A DNA stretch of 64,000 nucleotides, taken from assembly GCF_901000735.1 (NCBI RefSeq), contig NC_081543.1:32944771-33008770 (forward strand), given 5' to 3'. Shown piece by piece: positions 1 to 11,436 of the stretch; the first letter of the stretch is position 1, and each line of letters opens with the position of its first letter. The translations under genes were made by a program, and so were the position numbers. Origin of the DNA: Corylus avellana. Its lineage: Eukaryota > Streptophyta > Magnoliopsida > Fagales > Betulaceae. The notes under the pieces were generated by a model. That model worked only from the letters and a program-made list of their open reading frames with translations. It did not search any database and was not told the DNA's origin.

Positions 1-629
1 AAAAATCAAGTAAGAGAAAAAAGAGCAATTTTTTTTTTAATTTTTTTTTATAAAATAATATTCACATATGACTAAGAGAACACCTAGCATTTTCCATTGT
101 TTAATAGGACAACCTTAAATCATCGTATTTTCCTTCCATGATGGTTTGGTTTTAAAGTAATGTTGGAAATTACATTTTTATTCTACAATGTCGATTTGAC
201 AATGTAAACCAACCCTTGAATATATATATATATAGTTGATTGAGATTACTATGTTAACATTGTTAAGATAATTGTGACATAAAAATGTAGTATATATCAT
301 TATTTTTGTTTTTAAGGTTTTAGTTTGAACTGTTTTTTAATTTACTTTCGTCAACCAGATGAGTCGGTCTTGCATCATATGGGGTTCAGAGCCGATTATT
401 CTAAATTAGAATTCACAACAATTACTTATCTGAATTTCAAGCAATTTAAACAAGTAATATAAAACTCAGATGTCTAAATAAGTAACCAAACAACTTCTAT
501 AAAAAGTTTCCAGTCTTACCTGTTCAAATTACTAAAATTACACATAATTGTTACAAATTCCGATTATCCTGCATGTTTGACAAGCAACATGCCTATGAAT
601 GTTTCCTCCCTGTTTCCCTTTGCTATCTC

Positions 630-663
<34 letters not shown>

Positions 664-1354
664 CTAATGAATGTACCTCGTAATACACGTGGTACTCAGG
701 ATCTGTCTTTTCTCTCCCACATTTTCCCTGACCTTTTTTTTTTTTTTTAAAAAAAAAAATCGTTTTAAACCCTTAAACTATCGCATATTATGAAAGACCC
801 TCAAAATTAAAAAAAAAGGCTCAATTTACATATTGAACTTTAAATTTCAATCAATTTACTCTGTTAGTTTTAGCCGTTAACTTCTAACAGAAATATTTAA
901 AAAGACTAAATTACCCTTCAATTTTTTTTTTCTTTAAAAAAAAAAAAAATAAGGGTAAATTTAAAATCTTATAAAAAAATCAGAGGTATAAACGTTATTT
1001 TATCATTTTGAACGTTATTTTTAAAATCCAATGCAGTTAAGGTGTCTAAAGTAAAATTCACCTTTTTTTAAAAAAAAATTTTAAAATTTTTTTTATAATT
1101 TTTATACACTTTTCCATTCAACCGTACCTCTCACTTTACTCTCACTTTACCCTCACCCACCCACCTTCCTTCAAACCCAATCAAATTTCTTTCCCGGACA
1201 GCAGGCATTGTTTTTCACTGCAATTACAGGGCAAAAACAATTTTTATTTTTTTGTTTTTTGTTTTTTTTCGTAAATAGAAAACCAAACAGGTTCTTGTCA
1301 GTTGTCTCCCTCAATTATAGAGAAAAACCCAACAGACCAACCCAACTAACATTC

Positions 1355-3175
1355 ATGGCTTCCTCTCGTTTTCCTCTACTTCTCTCCCTCTTTCTCCTCC
1401 TCCTCCTCCAGCCACTCTTCTCCACCGCAAGCCTCAGCCGGAACGCCCTCCTCAGACCAGAGCTCCTCTCCCGGAGCACACCCATCAATGCCACTCCACC
1501 AACTCTCTTTTTTGAAGTTACCAAACCCATCCAACTCCCCAACACCAAGCCCTGCTCTTACCTCATCCTCCAGCATGACTTCGGCTACACTTATGGGAAG
1601 CCCCCAGTTTTTGCAAACTACACACCCCCCTCGCACTGCGCATCCAAAAAATTCTCCAAGATTGTATTTGAATGGAATGCGACTTGTAAAGGCAGGCAAT
1701 TTGACCGCATCTTTGGCGTTTGGCTTGGTGGGGTTGAGCTTCTTCGCAGCTGCACGGCGGAGCCGAGGGCTACCGGAATTGTTTGGAGCGTTCAGAAGGA
1801 CATTACCAGGTATTATTCATTGCTTATGAAGAATCAAACTCTTGCTGTGTTTCTTGGTAATATTATTACCAGTATTTATACTGGGGTGTACCACGTGAAT
1901 ATCACCATTCATTTTTATCCCGAGTTGAATTCGGATAATTCATTGTCTGAATACCAATCACCGGCTGATTTGATCTTACCCATTTCGCGAAACCAGCCGT
2001 TGAATGATGGGTTGTGGTTTGAAATTGAGAATTCAACGGATATTGAGCTGAAGGAATTCAAGATTCCTCAAAATTCTTATAGGGCTTTGTTGGAGGTCTA
2101 TGTTTCATATCATGAGAATGATGAGTTTTGGTATTTGAATCCTACGAATGACTATATTGAGGCAAATAATCTTACTGGCACGCCCGGAAATGGACCTTTT
2201 AGGGAGGTTGTGGTCAGTCTTGATGGGGAAGTTGTTGGTGCAATTTGGCCTTTTACTGTGATCTATACTGGAGGGGTCAATCCCCTCTTATGGAGACCCA
2301 TTACTGGCATTGGATCATTCAATCTACCTTCTTATAATATTGAAATCACGCCGTTTTTGGGAAAGATACTTGATGGAAAGGCCCATAAGCTTGGATTTAG
2401 TGTGACAAATGCCTTGAATGTTTGGTATGTAGATGCAAATTTGCATCTTTGGTTGGACGGAAAGAGCTCAAAAATTGAAGGGGAGCTTTTGAAGCACATT
2501 AGCTCACCTGATGTTGTTTCGGTGGTATCTGATTTTAAGGGTTTAAATGGAACATTTTTGACTAGTGTAAGCAGGTCCATATCATCAACTGGATGGTTAA
2601 AGTCCTCCCTTGGGAATATCACGACCCATTGGGTTCAAAACTTCAGTTACAGCAATTCAATGGTGATGGGGAACGATGGGAATTTGCAGATTGTGGATCA
2701 AATCATCCATTTCAATGACAGTGCTCAAGCAAAGATCCCATCCTCTTCTGTTTACTCAACGAAATCACACAAAAAATACGCCGTTTATTTATACTACAAC
2801 ACCTTCGATCAAGGAAATGGAACTTCTTTTTCTCTTGAAAATTTAACATTGGGATTTAATGAGAATAATGCTGAGGCTGCTGGTTTCGGATTATCAAAGA
2901 GCTCTCTCAAAAATGTGCAGAATGCACAGGGCTATATGGCTGTTAAGGACAACCTGGTAACTAGTGGGTTGGGCAGTACACAACAAGTGTACAAATATGA
3001 TGGAGGCAATTTCTGTTACTTTAGAAATATAAGCAGCTCAAACTATACAATTCTTTATGATGAAGTGAGAGACAAATGCCATAGAAGAGCACGGACACAT
3101 ATTGGTCCTGGGTTAAGCAGATGGAGGCCTTTCCATGCCCGAACGGCTTTTCTAGCATCTGGTCATATTGCTTGA
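1355..3175 (+). CDS. Peptide-N4-(N-acetyl-beta-glucosaminyl)asparagine amidase A (PNGase A) family protein, intronless
   Basis: A single uninterrupted frame encodes 606 residues, close to the usual length of plant PNGase A-family proteins. The frame is open further upstream to 1208, but the ATG at 1355 is chosen because it begins a classic signal peptide (MASSRFPLLLSLFLLLLLQP, then a small-residue cleavage region near residue 25). The first conserved block follows around residues 44-60 (PPTLFFEVTKPIQLP), then the long beta-rich region typical of Pfam PNGaseA, with many N-x-S/T sites, and the C-terminal end HIGPGLSRWRPFHARTAFLA. Family knowledge: these enzymes release N-glycans from glycopeptides, including core-fucosylated ones, in the secretory pathway, vacuole or cell wall. 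An AATAAA poly(A) signal lies at about 3244. The family assignment is firm; enzymatic activity is inferred. Confidence 0.9.
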   Translation: MASSRFPLLLSLFLLLLLQPLFSTASLSRNALLRPELLSRSTPINATPPTLFFEVTKPIQLPNTKPCSYLILQHDFGYTYGKPPVFANYTPPSHCASKKFSKIVFEWNATCKGRQFDRIFGVWLGGVELLRSCTAEPRATGIVWSVQKDITRYYSLLMKNQTLAVFLGNIITSIYTGVYHVNITIHFYPELNSDNSLSEYQSPADLILPISRNQPLNDGLWFEIENSTDIELKEFKIPQNSYRALLEVYVSYHENDEFWYLNPTNDYIEANNLTGTPGNGPFREVVVSLDGEVVGAIWPFTVIYTGGVNPLLWRPITGIGSFNLPSYNIEITPFLGKILDGKAHKLGFSVTNALNVWYVDANLHLWLDGKSSKIEGELLKHISSPDVVSVVSDFKGLNGTFLTSVSRSISSTGWLKSSLGNITTHWVQNFSYSNSMVMGNDGNLQIVDQIIHFNDSAQAKIPSSSVYSTKSHKKYAVYLYYNTFDQGNGTSFSLENLTLGFNENNAEAAGFGLSKSSLKNVQNAQGYMAVKDNLVTSGLGSTQQVYKYDGGNFCYFRNISSSNYTILYDEVRDKCHRRARTHIGPGLSRWRPFHARTAFLASGHIA

Positions 3176-3243
3176 TTCTTCTACTGCTTCATGAAAGGAT
3201 TTCTATCATACGAAATCCAGAGAATTCCTGCTAATGGGCACTG

Positions 3244-3249
3244 AAATAA
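3244..3249 (+). promoter_or_regulatory. Putative poly(A) signal of the PNGase A-family gene
   Basis: AATAAA lies about 70 bases after the stop codon at 3175, followed by T-rich sequence. The position suits a plant near-upstream polyadenylation element; no transcript evidence is available. Confidence 0.45.
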
Positions 3250-3479
3250 AAAGTAAGTGTATTGTAATCTATAATCACTATGAAGAAAGATTTCTCTTGT
3301 GGATATTCTTGTAAATTGTTATTAAATTATTTGCATTAGTAGTGATTCTGCTTTTGTTTTTCAAGAGGAGATGAACACTTGCTTCATTACGGCAATTCCA
3401 ATTAATCATCCATATAAGTTTGTGGAAATTGGGTCCTAGAAAGTTAATTAGGGGTGCCTAAAAAAGTTTCATAAAACTT

Positions 3480-4080
3480 ATTGTTGACTATATGTGTGTT
3501 AAATGATCGTCCCAAAGTAGATAGATGTTACAAGTACAAGTGGTTAATATAAAATAACTAGATTCAAACACATATATTTAAACTTTTGGGTTGAGTAGTG
3601 TCTTAACATGTTATATTATAGTCTCACTAGATGAGATTCTTTCTGCTAAGTAGTATCAAAACCAAAGTTGGTGTGCTACATAGTAGATAAGAATAGTCCT
3701 ATTTATGGTTAGACCAGGGATGATGTGCATGCATAGATAATAGGTCCCTTTTGTAGTTGGATCAAGGGTAGGGTACATGGTGTAAACAAACCCACAAAGG
3801 CTACAAGTGATTTTAAAAGCAATAGGATTGATAAAGTTTTTATTCAAGGAGGAGAGTATTAATGTGATGATGGACTCACAAGTCATGAAGAGGTTATTGA
3901 CTGTACACGTGTGAGTGTAAAAATGGGTAAAAATCTCACATTGAATAGATGTTACAAATGAGTTGTCAATATAACCCAATAAGGCCTAAATCTACAGGTT
4001 TAATTTTTTTCGGTTAAGTGGTGTCCTAACATGTCATATTATGGTCTCATTGGATGGTTTTTCTAGGTGTCTATCTCCCC
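3480..4080 (+). mobile_element. Degenerate small LTR retrotransposon (TRIM/SMART-like)
   Basis: Two diverged direct repeats of roughly 150 bases, about 3480-3650 and 3909-4080, share blocks such as ATAGATGTTACAA and TAACATGTTATATTAT/TAACATGTCATATTAT. Just inside the first lies TAGTATCAAAACCAAA, which resembles the initiator-Met tRNA primer-binding site used by plant TRIMs. A purine-rich stretch is present in the roughly 260-base internal part, and no coding capacity is seen. Ends are approximate and no clear TSD was found. Confidence 0.5.
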
Positions 4081-4559
4081 AATACTTATGCAACTAACCA
4101 CCTTGTTCGATTATTTGCTAATATTCTCGTTTAGTAGTGAGTTGAAGAAATGATATGTCTTATGTTGAGGTTTTATCCTTCAATTTAAATCATGATATAG
4201 ATTATCATCTAGGATAAAGCCATTAGGCCTGTTTTATTAGTAGTTTTAGATGTGTGCTTTTCCAACATGTGTCGTGTATGTGAAGTCCGATGGAGAATAT
4301 CATCATAGGCAGGGGGCTCCATATTATGCATTTGCCATGTTGTCTATTGTTGATGCAGAGTATAGATCCTTTTCCTTTCTTAGTTAATGGCACATTATAA
4401 ACTGTTTTATTCGTAATCACAGCTCAAACATCATAATTTTTGGTTTTCACGTGAGCTATATCACTTGCTTAATTCCTGGATTTGATTGTGCTCGCAATAT
4501 GATTTTGTTCTACTCGAGAGTATGATTATCTCAAACAATACTTAAGTAGATAATTTTAG

Positions 4560-5475
4560 CGTAAATTACAATTTAATTTACCCTTCCAAACGGCCACCCT
4601 AATTTTACTTACACCTCGCACCTCGTAATTACAACTCACTAAAACTTGGACCACCAAACTATCAAATTATTCTGAGTTGCCTCTTGTGTCAGCTGCTAAT
4701 TTGGATAGAAAATGTCACGTGCCAATCACATGCATATTAGTCATTTCTTTAGCCAAAAATACCTCGTTTGAGCAATGAAATTACAAAAGTTTCCCTAACA
4801 AAATGGCTCTAACATAGTGGTTTTTAGGGTAGGGTGGCCATTTAGCCGTCTCCAATAGAGCAAATTGGTGGTCACATGGCCAACCCTAACAAAGCAAAGG
4901 GGTGGTTGCTTGACTTGCTTCTCTGTTGGATGGAGAGTGTCTGCGTGACCGCCCTCAACCATGCCTGTGCAACAGTACTTTGGTGGCGGTGTGACCACCC
5001 TTGTACTCTTTTGGGAAGGGGAGCATCCACGTAGCTACACCTCTTCTCTATTGGAAGGAGAGTGGCCGCGCGACCACTCCTAAGCGATTAGAAAGGATGG
5101 CTGCGCGGTCACCCCCAATTGATGGTTGCATGGCCGGCCACCCCCAATTGACTAGAGGCGTGGCCACCCTCAAGAGAGCAAAAGGAGGTGGCCACTCCCA
5201 AGAGAATGGAGAAGAGGGTGGCCAAGCAGCTACCCCCTATGCTTTGTTGGGGTGGCCACCCATCCCAGAAATCACTCACTTGTATATGATGCAATTTTAT
5301 AATTTCATCGCTTAAACTGAGTATTTTTGGTAGAAGGAACGGTGGATGCGCACATAATTGACACGTGACACTTTCCATCCAAACTCGACCAAATTTGGCA
5401 TTTGGGATGATAAGTACACTTTACCCTCCACACTATGAGCCACCACAACTCAGACTACCAAACTACCATGTTATT
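4560..5475. mobile_element. Degenerate MULE-like TIR element with a GGCCACCC-rich core
   Basis: Inner arms at about 4695-4800 and 5285-5400 are imperfect inverted repeats. Shared blocks include TTTGGATAGAAAATGTCACGTG against the complement of CACGTGACACTTTCCATCCAAA, and GCAATGAAATTACAAAA against its counterpart. The core (about 4830-5265) is unusually G+C-rich and filled with GGTGGCC/GGCCACC motifs. Open frames in it are low-complexity and not credible genes. No clean 9-bp TSD was found, so the outer limits are uncertain. Confidence 0.5.
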
Positions 5476-6897
5476 TCGATGTCTTCAAGATGCTTGCTTA
5501 TTTAACTGATGTCTTCAAGATGCTCACTTCTTTAATGAATTTCACTTACCAAAAAAAAGTGCTTGCCTATTATTCCTTGAAACTGAATCACCCGACAAAG
5601 AGAAATACGTAGTATAAGTTTTGAGGTAACTATGTCGATAGAACTAGAAGTATGCTAAAGTACAAAACGCTGTCATTACATAAATAATATGTAAACCATT
5701 TCTAAACTTCTGTTTGGCAAGTAGAGGGAATATTATACATGTAACATAAACTGGTTTTGGCCTTATGAACCAATGGTCCAGTGACCTGCGAGCAATTTCC
5801 CTGAATTGGATTATGTGCTTATTTAATGTGCTTAATAGGAATGAGATATGTACTTGTGTTGATTCCATGTGAGTTGTTCAGGCTACAAAATCTTCTTGTT
5901 CTGTTTGTTTGCAATTCATGTCCACAACATATCTTAGTTTCTCACGGCTCGACATTTTCTTGTGTCACACATTTTAAAAGGCACTATTGTCTTCTTGTGG
6001 AGGTAATTAGTTCTAAATCAAGTTAATCTTTTTAGAAGTTTATGGGTATACCACTGAAATGACTAACTTAGAAAGTAGAAAAAAAAAAAAAAAATGTAGG
6101 CTTTGCCAGCTTGAATGACCTGCCCTGAGAAAACTGGAGTCACAAGAATAGTCATACTTGACCAAAAGAATGTTCTTAATTTTCATCCTTTGACCAATTC
6201 CTGATCTAGTTTAGAACCTTTGATTCTTTGCTGAAAGAGATAGAGATTAGATTATGGCCAATCTACTCCACAATGGTTATATATTTTTACCATGCCAAAA
6301 CCCCCTGCTGTCACAAAGTTCGAATGCTCATTGGTGACTTATTTCTGAAAAGCAAACTGATATAGGTTACTGCTTGTGGTGCTGCATCATTTTGTTGGCA
6401 GGTGACATTATTCTATTAATCTGAAACAAACAGTACTTTATTTATGATGAAGGAAAACTGGTACTTTCTTTATAGATCTTGAAGGTTTAACTTCTTTATA
6501 TTCTGGAGCCACGTATACCACTGTTCTAGTTGACACTATTGATGGAATTCAGAGGAAATTTGGATTTGAATATGATTGTGTGTGTTGGCTGATACCTGAA
6601 ACAGATACTGATGCTGTATGGTATATAAAAATTTGGTTCTATACTCATCATTCCTTTTAGGTTAAAATTTGCCCATGGGCTGTCATATATCCTTTCCACT
6701 TCTGCTGAAGACTGCAAAATATGGAAGAACCATTACATATTGTTAGCCCTGCTTTACAGAGTGCCCTACACATTGGACCACTATTGTTAGCCAAAATTGA
6801 GCTCTAAATGCCTATCCATGGCGGTATGACTTCTAAAAACATCTATTTTAGCTAAAAAATTTCACCAAATTTTACTAGTTAAAATAGCTAAAAATTA
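5476..6897. other. Intergenic, no gene recognised
   Basis: A+T-rich sequence with only short frames. It contains a small tandem repeat of about 37 bases near 5480-5540 (GATGTCTTCAAGATGCT twice). The right end (from about 6790) and 7356-7660 look like the two halves of one older sequence split by the MULE at 6907. Confidence 0.5.
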
Positions 6898-6906
6898 TTC
6901 TTTATT

Positions 6907-7346
6907 GGGTTAAATACTTAATACCTCCTAGGGTTTGGAAACTTTATTTTCACCTCCTTGGGATTTCATTTTTATCACAGGACCCCCCTGTGGTTTTGAT
7001 AAAGGACCAAGTTAGTCCACCGTTAGTTGACTGTTAGTTGACCGTTAGGACTGACACGTGGACCAATTAGATGTTGACACGTGGCACATATTTAATTAAT
7101 TTATTTTTTTTTAAATTAAAAAAATGTATATATATTTTTTAAATTTAAAAAAAAAAATTAAAAAAAATTAATTATGTGCCACGTGTCAACATCTGATTGG
7201 TTCACGTGTCAGTCCTAACGGTCAACTAACGGATTGACTAACTTGGTCCTTTATCAAAATCCCATGGGGATCCTGTGATAAAAATGAAACCCCATAGAGG
7301 TAAAAATAAAGTTTTCAAACCCCATGAGGTATTAAGTATTTAACCC
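6907..7346. mobile_element. Non-autonomous MULE of the GGGTTAAATAC family, 440 bp
   Basis: Terminal inverted repeats of about 200 bases begin GGGTTAAATAC and end GTATTTAACCC; the two arms nearly meet at an AT-rich centre. The flanks are TTCTTTATT (6898-6906) and TTTTTTATT (7347-7355), a 9-bp TSD with one mismatch, as expected for Mutator-like elements. Each arm carries two CACGTG motifs (7055, 7078, 7180, 7203). There is no coding capacity. Related copies lie at 38721-40252 and 50195-50799. Confidence 0.85.
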
Positions 7347-7664
7347 TTTTTTATTTTATTTTATTTTAGCTATCAATGTTTTAAAAGTATTCCATGAAGC
7401 TTCACCATTTTAGCTTATCCACTTTTACTATTTCATTTAAGTATTATTTTTCTAACAATTTCTTTATGCTATATTTAACATTTGTATTTTGGGTAAATAA
7501 AAATACGAACTTCAAATCCAAGGGTTTTTTGGCTTCAGAGATCTTTGCTATAGGTTGAAGAATGAAGAAGAGCTTAAAAGAAACCAAAAGCCTGTTTAGA
7601 ACCCATCTCAAAAACCATCTCAGAAATAGAAATACAAAAAACAACCATTCACGGCATCTAAACC

Positions 7665-8526
7665 CAGTGGCGGAGAGAAGCAGGGGCGACCTGGGGGCGG
7701 TCGCCCCTGGTAAAATTTTTTTTTTTTTTTTCTTAAAAAAAAAAAAATCTTATCGAATTGTTTCCATCGTCCAGGTAACAAAATTTTGTTTTTTTTTTGT
7801 TTTTTTTTTTTAAAAAAAAGTAAAAAACTCCTCCAGCTGTTTCGGTTTCACATTAAAAACAAAAAAAACAAAAAAAGTCAAGAAATTTAATGTTTATTTA
7901 TCAATATTTGGCATTTTGTTTATCTTATTCTAAAACAATATTTTTTTTTTTTGTTTTTTGTTTTTGGTGTGTTTTATATAGTACTTTAGAATTTTTTTCA
8001 AGCATCAACAAGTTTCAGAAGATTATTACTAATCTTAGATTTGTTATTTTTATTAATTCATTTTAGGCTAATAGCTATCGGAATATGCTAATAATTTTAT
8101 TATAATATCATTAGAGTATGAGAAGTAAACAATTATTAAAACAAGACTTCGTAGCAAAATGAAAGATAAATTTCTTAAAGATAATTTACTTGTCTACATT
8201 GAAAGGGGAATTGCTGAAAAGCTTCGATTCAGATTTAATACTTAATGATTTTGTTTCTCTAAGACCACATAGAATGCAATTTTAGGCACTTTGTATTTTG
8301 TATTTTCCTTTACTTTTGTACTAGTGCCTACATGGTAACTAATATATCAATTTAGCATATAAATATGCTTTTTGTGATACATATATTGTGGTATAATTTT
8401 TTTTTTTATTGTATTTACCATATTATAATAAAAATATAATATATAAAGAGAAAAAAAATTATTTATCATTATATTTTATTATTTTATTGACGCCCCCGGT
8501 AGAATGAACTCCTGGATCCGCCACTG
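7665..8526 (+). mobile_element. Deleted hAT-superfamily element, 862 bp
   Basis: The ends are the inverted pair CAGTGGCGGA...TCCGCCACTG, followed inward by CAGGGGCGACC and its rough counterpart GGCGCCCC-like sequence. The type matches the hAT element at 62172. It contains a readable transposase C-terminal remnant at 8141-8285, which sets the orientation. No convincing 8-bp TSD was seen, so one end may be eroded. Confidence 0.7.
8141..8285 (+). pseudogene. hAT transposase C-terminal remnant (ZMYM1/TTF-type)
   Basis: Reading from 8141 gives TRLRSKMKDKFLKDNLLVYI then ERGIAEK. After a frame slip near 8220 it continues FDSDLILNDFVSLRPHRMQF and a stop at 8283-8285. This matches the typical end of plant hAT transposases of the TTF-type zinc-finger/hAT-dimerisation group, where a YIEREIA block is followed by a DSI-x-FxSxKxRR ending. 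Only the last 45 or so codons remain, so it cannot be functional. Confidence 0.7.
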
Positions 8527-8645
8527 GCCCAAAATCACCATTCTTAGAGACGCACAATTCAACCTATCATTCAAGACAACCCAAATCATAAATAAAAAAA
8601 CTTTAACCCAATATCACCTTCCTCGCCCATTTTTATCGGGACATA

Positions 8646-8792
8646 GATCCTCTCTATTTCAAATGAAATGAAAGGGATTCATTTAGTTATTTTTAGGGGG
8701 ATAATTTTGTCATTTTACATTTTTTTGGACAAAATTGCCCCATAAAAATAATTAAATGGTCATTTCCATTTCATTTGAAATTGAGAGGATCC
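8646..8792. repeat. Foldback MITE with GGATCCTCTC ends
   Basis: The arms GATCCTCTCTATTTCAAATG and CATTTGAAATTGAGAGGATC are inverted, with further pairing inward (TAGTTATTTTTAGGGG against CCCCATAAAAATAATTA). Looser relatives with the same ends lie at 34711-34850 and 44669-44790. Confidence 0.6.
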
Positions 8793-9962
8793 TTCCCTTT
8801 TTATTGGCCAAACTAGAGAGGGAGAAGAGGTACTTATGAGACTTGACGGCATGGGACTCAATGGACGGTGACAGCGAGACATGATGGCTTGACACTAGGT
8901 GTGTGAATGAAGAGATGCTATGGCGCTTAGAAATTGGGTGGGGACCGAAGAGAGAGGTGAGGTGAGGTGTGTGTGAGAAAAGGAAATGGAAAAGGGAAGA
9001 GAGAAACAAAAAAAATTAATGATTTTTTATTTTTTTTGTGAGTGAACGGTACTCACTATAAACAATTCTTAGCAAATTGATCTGTAAATCAGGCCAAAAT
9101 TGTTATTTGCATATATTAAAAATGTTTAGTATAAGCAGACCAAAAATAGAACAACTATGCAAACCATGTGACTAAGAGTCTAAGAGATAAAAATTAATCA
9201 TTTAAATTGTTTATTTTTTGAATTGAAAATTAGATTAGAGCAAAAGCATATATTGCATATCAAAAAATCTGCAATATATGACCTGACTATTATATATTAA
9301 ATTTTAAGATAATTATATATTAAAAAAGGCCACCCCAGTTTGGCTTTTTATGGTGGTTCAGCTATCCCAAACAGCTAATGAAAAAGAAAGAGGGTTGGTC
9401 ATTGGAAGTGGCCAAACTACCCCTAAGGGCCATGAAGTGATTCGGCCACCCCAAATACCAGTTGTGATACAAAATAAAATCAATGAGACAAAAAATAAAA
9501 TTGTTAAACCGCATGAGAGTCAAAAGTATTAACCCAAATATAAAAATAACTCGGTTTCATATATCCAATTGAAATAAAATTCAACATCTACAATAAGCTC
9601 ATGAAGAAGATATAATGGGACAAATATATTTTAGCATTTATGCCACCAACCATTAAAAATTGCATCCAATCATATTGAACTACTATTGCGTGTCAAATAA
9701 GACATTTAATTAGTACATATTATCAAATTGGACCAAAAAGAGGTCAAATGTGCTACACATGAATTTTTATTTATTTATTTTTTTTTGTCCTTCTTAAAAT
9801 ACCCTTAAAAAGTTCACATACACCAACATTGAATTAACCAAATGAAACGACAAAATTACCCACAAATAATTAACCAACGGGTGCATTTGACCCTCAAATT
9901 AGGGTGCATTCACATTGTTACCCTAAAAGGGTAAGAAATTTTTACTATTTTAAAAGAAATTA
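8793..9962. other. Intergenic, no gene recognised
   Basis: No credible coding frame. 9330-9450 carries another GGCCACCCC-containing fragment like the cores of the elements at 4560 and 50195. The last nine bases (AAGAAATTA, 9954-9962) are the left TSD of the next MULE. Confidence 0.4.
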
Positions 9963-10504
9963 GAGAAAAGTTCACGTACCCCCTCAAACTACCACCTAAT
10001 TGATAATGTCCCCCCTAAACTTTCAATTGTAACAATGTTCCCCCTCCCAAACTACAAAAAATTGTCAATATTCCCCCAATAACAAAACTACCCTTAATAA
10101 ATTAAAAACAAAAAATGTTAAAACTTCTAGAAAAAACCTAAAACTAAAAAAAATTCCAAAGGGTGGCAAATTGATTAAAAAAATCCTTTTTATAAGAAAA
10201 AAATTAAAAATTTTCAATTTTTTTTTTTTGGTTATAAAAATTGAAATTTTTTGTTTTGTTTTATAACTTTTTTAAATAAAAATTTTCATTTTTTTAAAAA
10301 ATTATTTATTATTTATTTTTATTAATTTATAGGGGTATTTTTGTCTTATTGAGAAATATATAAGGGCATTTTTATTTTTTTGCTAGCCTTGGGGGGTACA
10401 TTGACAATATTTTGATAGTTTAAGGGGATATTGTCACAATTGAAAGTTTCAGAAGGACATTGTCAATTGAATATTAGTTTAAGGGGAGTATGTTGACTTT
10501 ACCC
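9963..10504. mobile_element. Non-autonomous MULE, 542 bp
   Basis: Perfect 9-bp TSD AAGAAATTA at 9954-9962 and 10505-10513. The arms of about 130 bases are inverted (GAGAAAAGTTCACGTACCCC against the complement of GGGGAGTATGTTGACTTTACCC, then blocks such as AACTTTCAATTG/CAATTGAAAGTT). The centre is A+T-rich with no coding capacity. A diverged relative is at 46540-46899, and a single arm near 16640-16715. Confidence 0.85.
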
Positions 10505-10658
10505 AAGAAATTATAAATTCTCAAATTATGTAAATGATTTTGACTCTTTTGGAATTTTTACTAATTTGTAATAAAGTAACAACATTTAGTGTCTGATGCT
10601 AGATCATTAAATTTGTATGGTAAAAACGTGACAAGATTTTACAAAAGCCCCCACTTTA

Positions 10659-11012
10659 GAGCATTTACCTTTGCCTCAATAAATGTTTAGCTAAATAATT
10701 ACTTCTTTTTTAAAAAAAAAACTATCTATTTTCTCAAAGCACATATATCCCACTTAACATTTTAAGTATCAACTTTCACTTTTTCCTTTAAAATATTATT
10801 TATTTAACTACTTTCTCTATTTTCAAAGAAGAAAGATAACAATATTAGATTTTTTTAATTATTATCAAATATGCATGGTTGAGCTACGGTGCTCAACTTT
10901 GTTACTTAACAAATGTTTGGTTACTTTGTTAAGCTGGATGTAGGGTATTTTTAACCATATAACTTAACCAAATAGCCAAAAAGTTATTTTATTGAGTTGA
11001 ATGTAAGTGCTC
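10659..11012. repeat. Possible Harbinger/Tourist-like MITE
   Basis: The left end GAGCATTTAC and right end GTAAGTGCTC are inverted, with AT-rich sequence between. A TTA trinucleotide precedes the left end but the right flank is TGG, so the TSD is not preserved. It sits upstream of the uroporphyrinogen decarboxylase gene and could lie within its promoter region. Confidence 0.35.
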
Positions 11013-11375
11013 TGGCGGATAATTTGGGGCAAATTAATGTCATATTTTCTCTTTTTTTTTTTTATTAAAAATAAATTTTGGGCTTATGGGTTTTAATTCC
11101 TTATAAACAGAAAAACTTATTAGGGCAAAAATTGCAACATGTCATTTTTTCTATCTTTTTTTTTAAAAAAAATTTGGGCAAATGGGTTTTGATTCCTTAT
11201 AATTTATAAATTAGAAAATCTTATTAAAGCAAAAATTTCAACCACCGTCTCCCTATTGGCGCGTGGGCCATTGTATCGCCCATTTTCTGATCACTATCCA
11301 TAGCCGCAGTTGACACAGCGCAGTCAGAGAGATAAGAAAATCTCTCTCTCTTTCTCTCTCTCTAGCTTCTTGGAG

Positions 11376-11398
11376 ATGGGTTTCTCTTCCACAACCAG

Positions 11399-11436
<38 letters not shown>

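Noticed and set aside
755..1065. MULE-like arms upstream of the PNGase A-family gene
   Set aside because: The left arm resembles the AAACCCTTAAACTAT type and a right partner is hinted at near 1020-1060, but pairing is too weak and no TSD was found, so it is not listed as an element.
1208..1354. N-terminal extension of the PNGase A-family frame
   Set aside because: The upstream 49 codons are Phe-rich and derived from T-rich 5' UTR-like sequence; the signal peptide begins exactly at the ATG at 1355.
5001..5315. 104-codon plus-strand frame
   Set aside because: It lies in the GGCCACCC-rich core of a degenerate MULE and encodes motif repeats rather than a protein-like sequence.
7657..8534. An 8-bp TSD for the hAT element at 7665
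   Set aside because: Flanks TCTAAACC and GCCCAAAA do not match; the element call rests on its ends and transposase remnant only.
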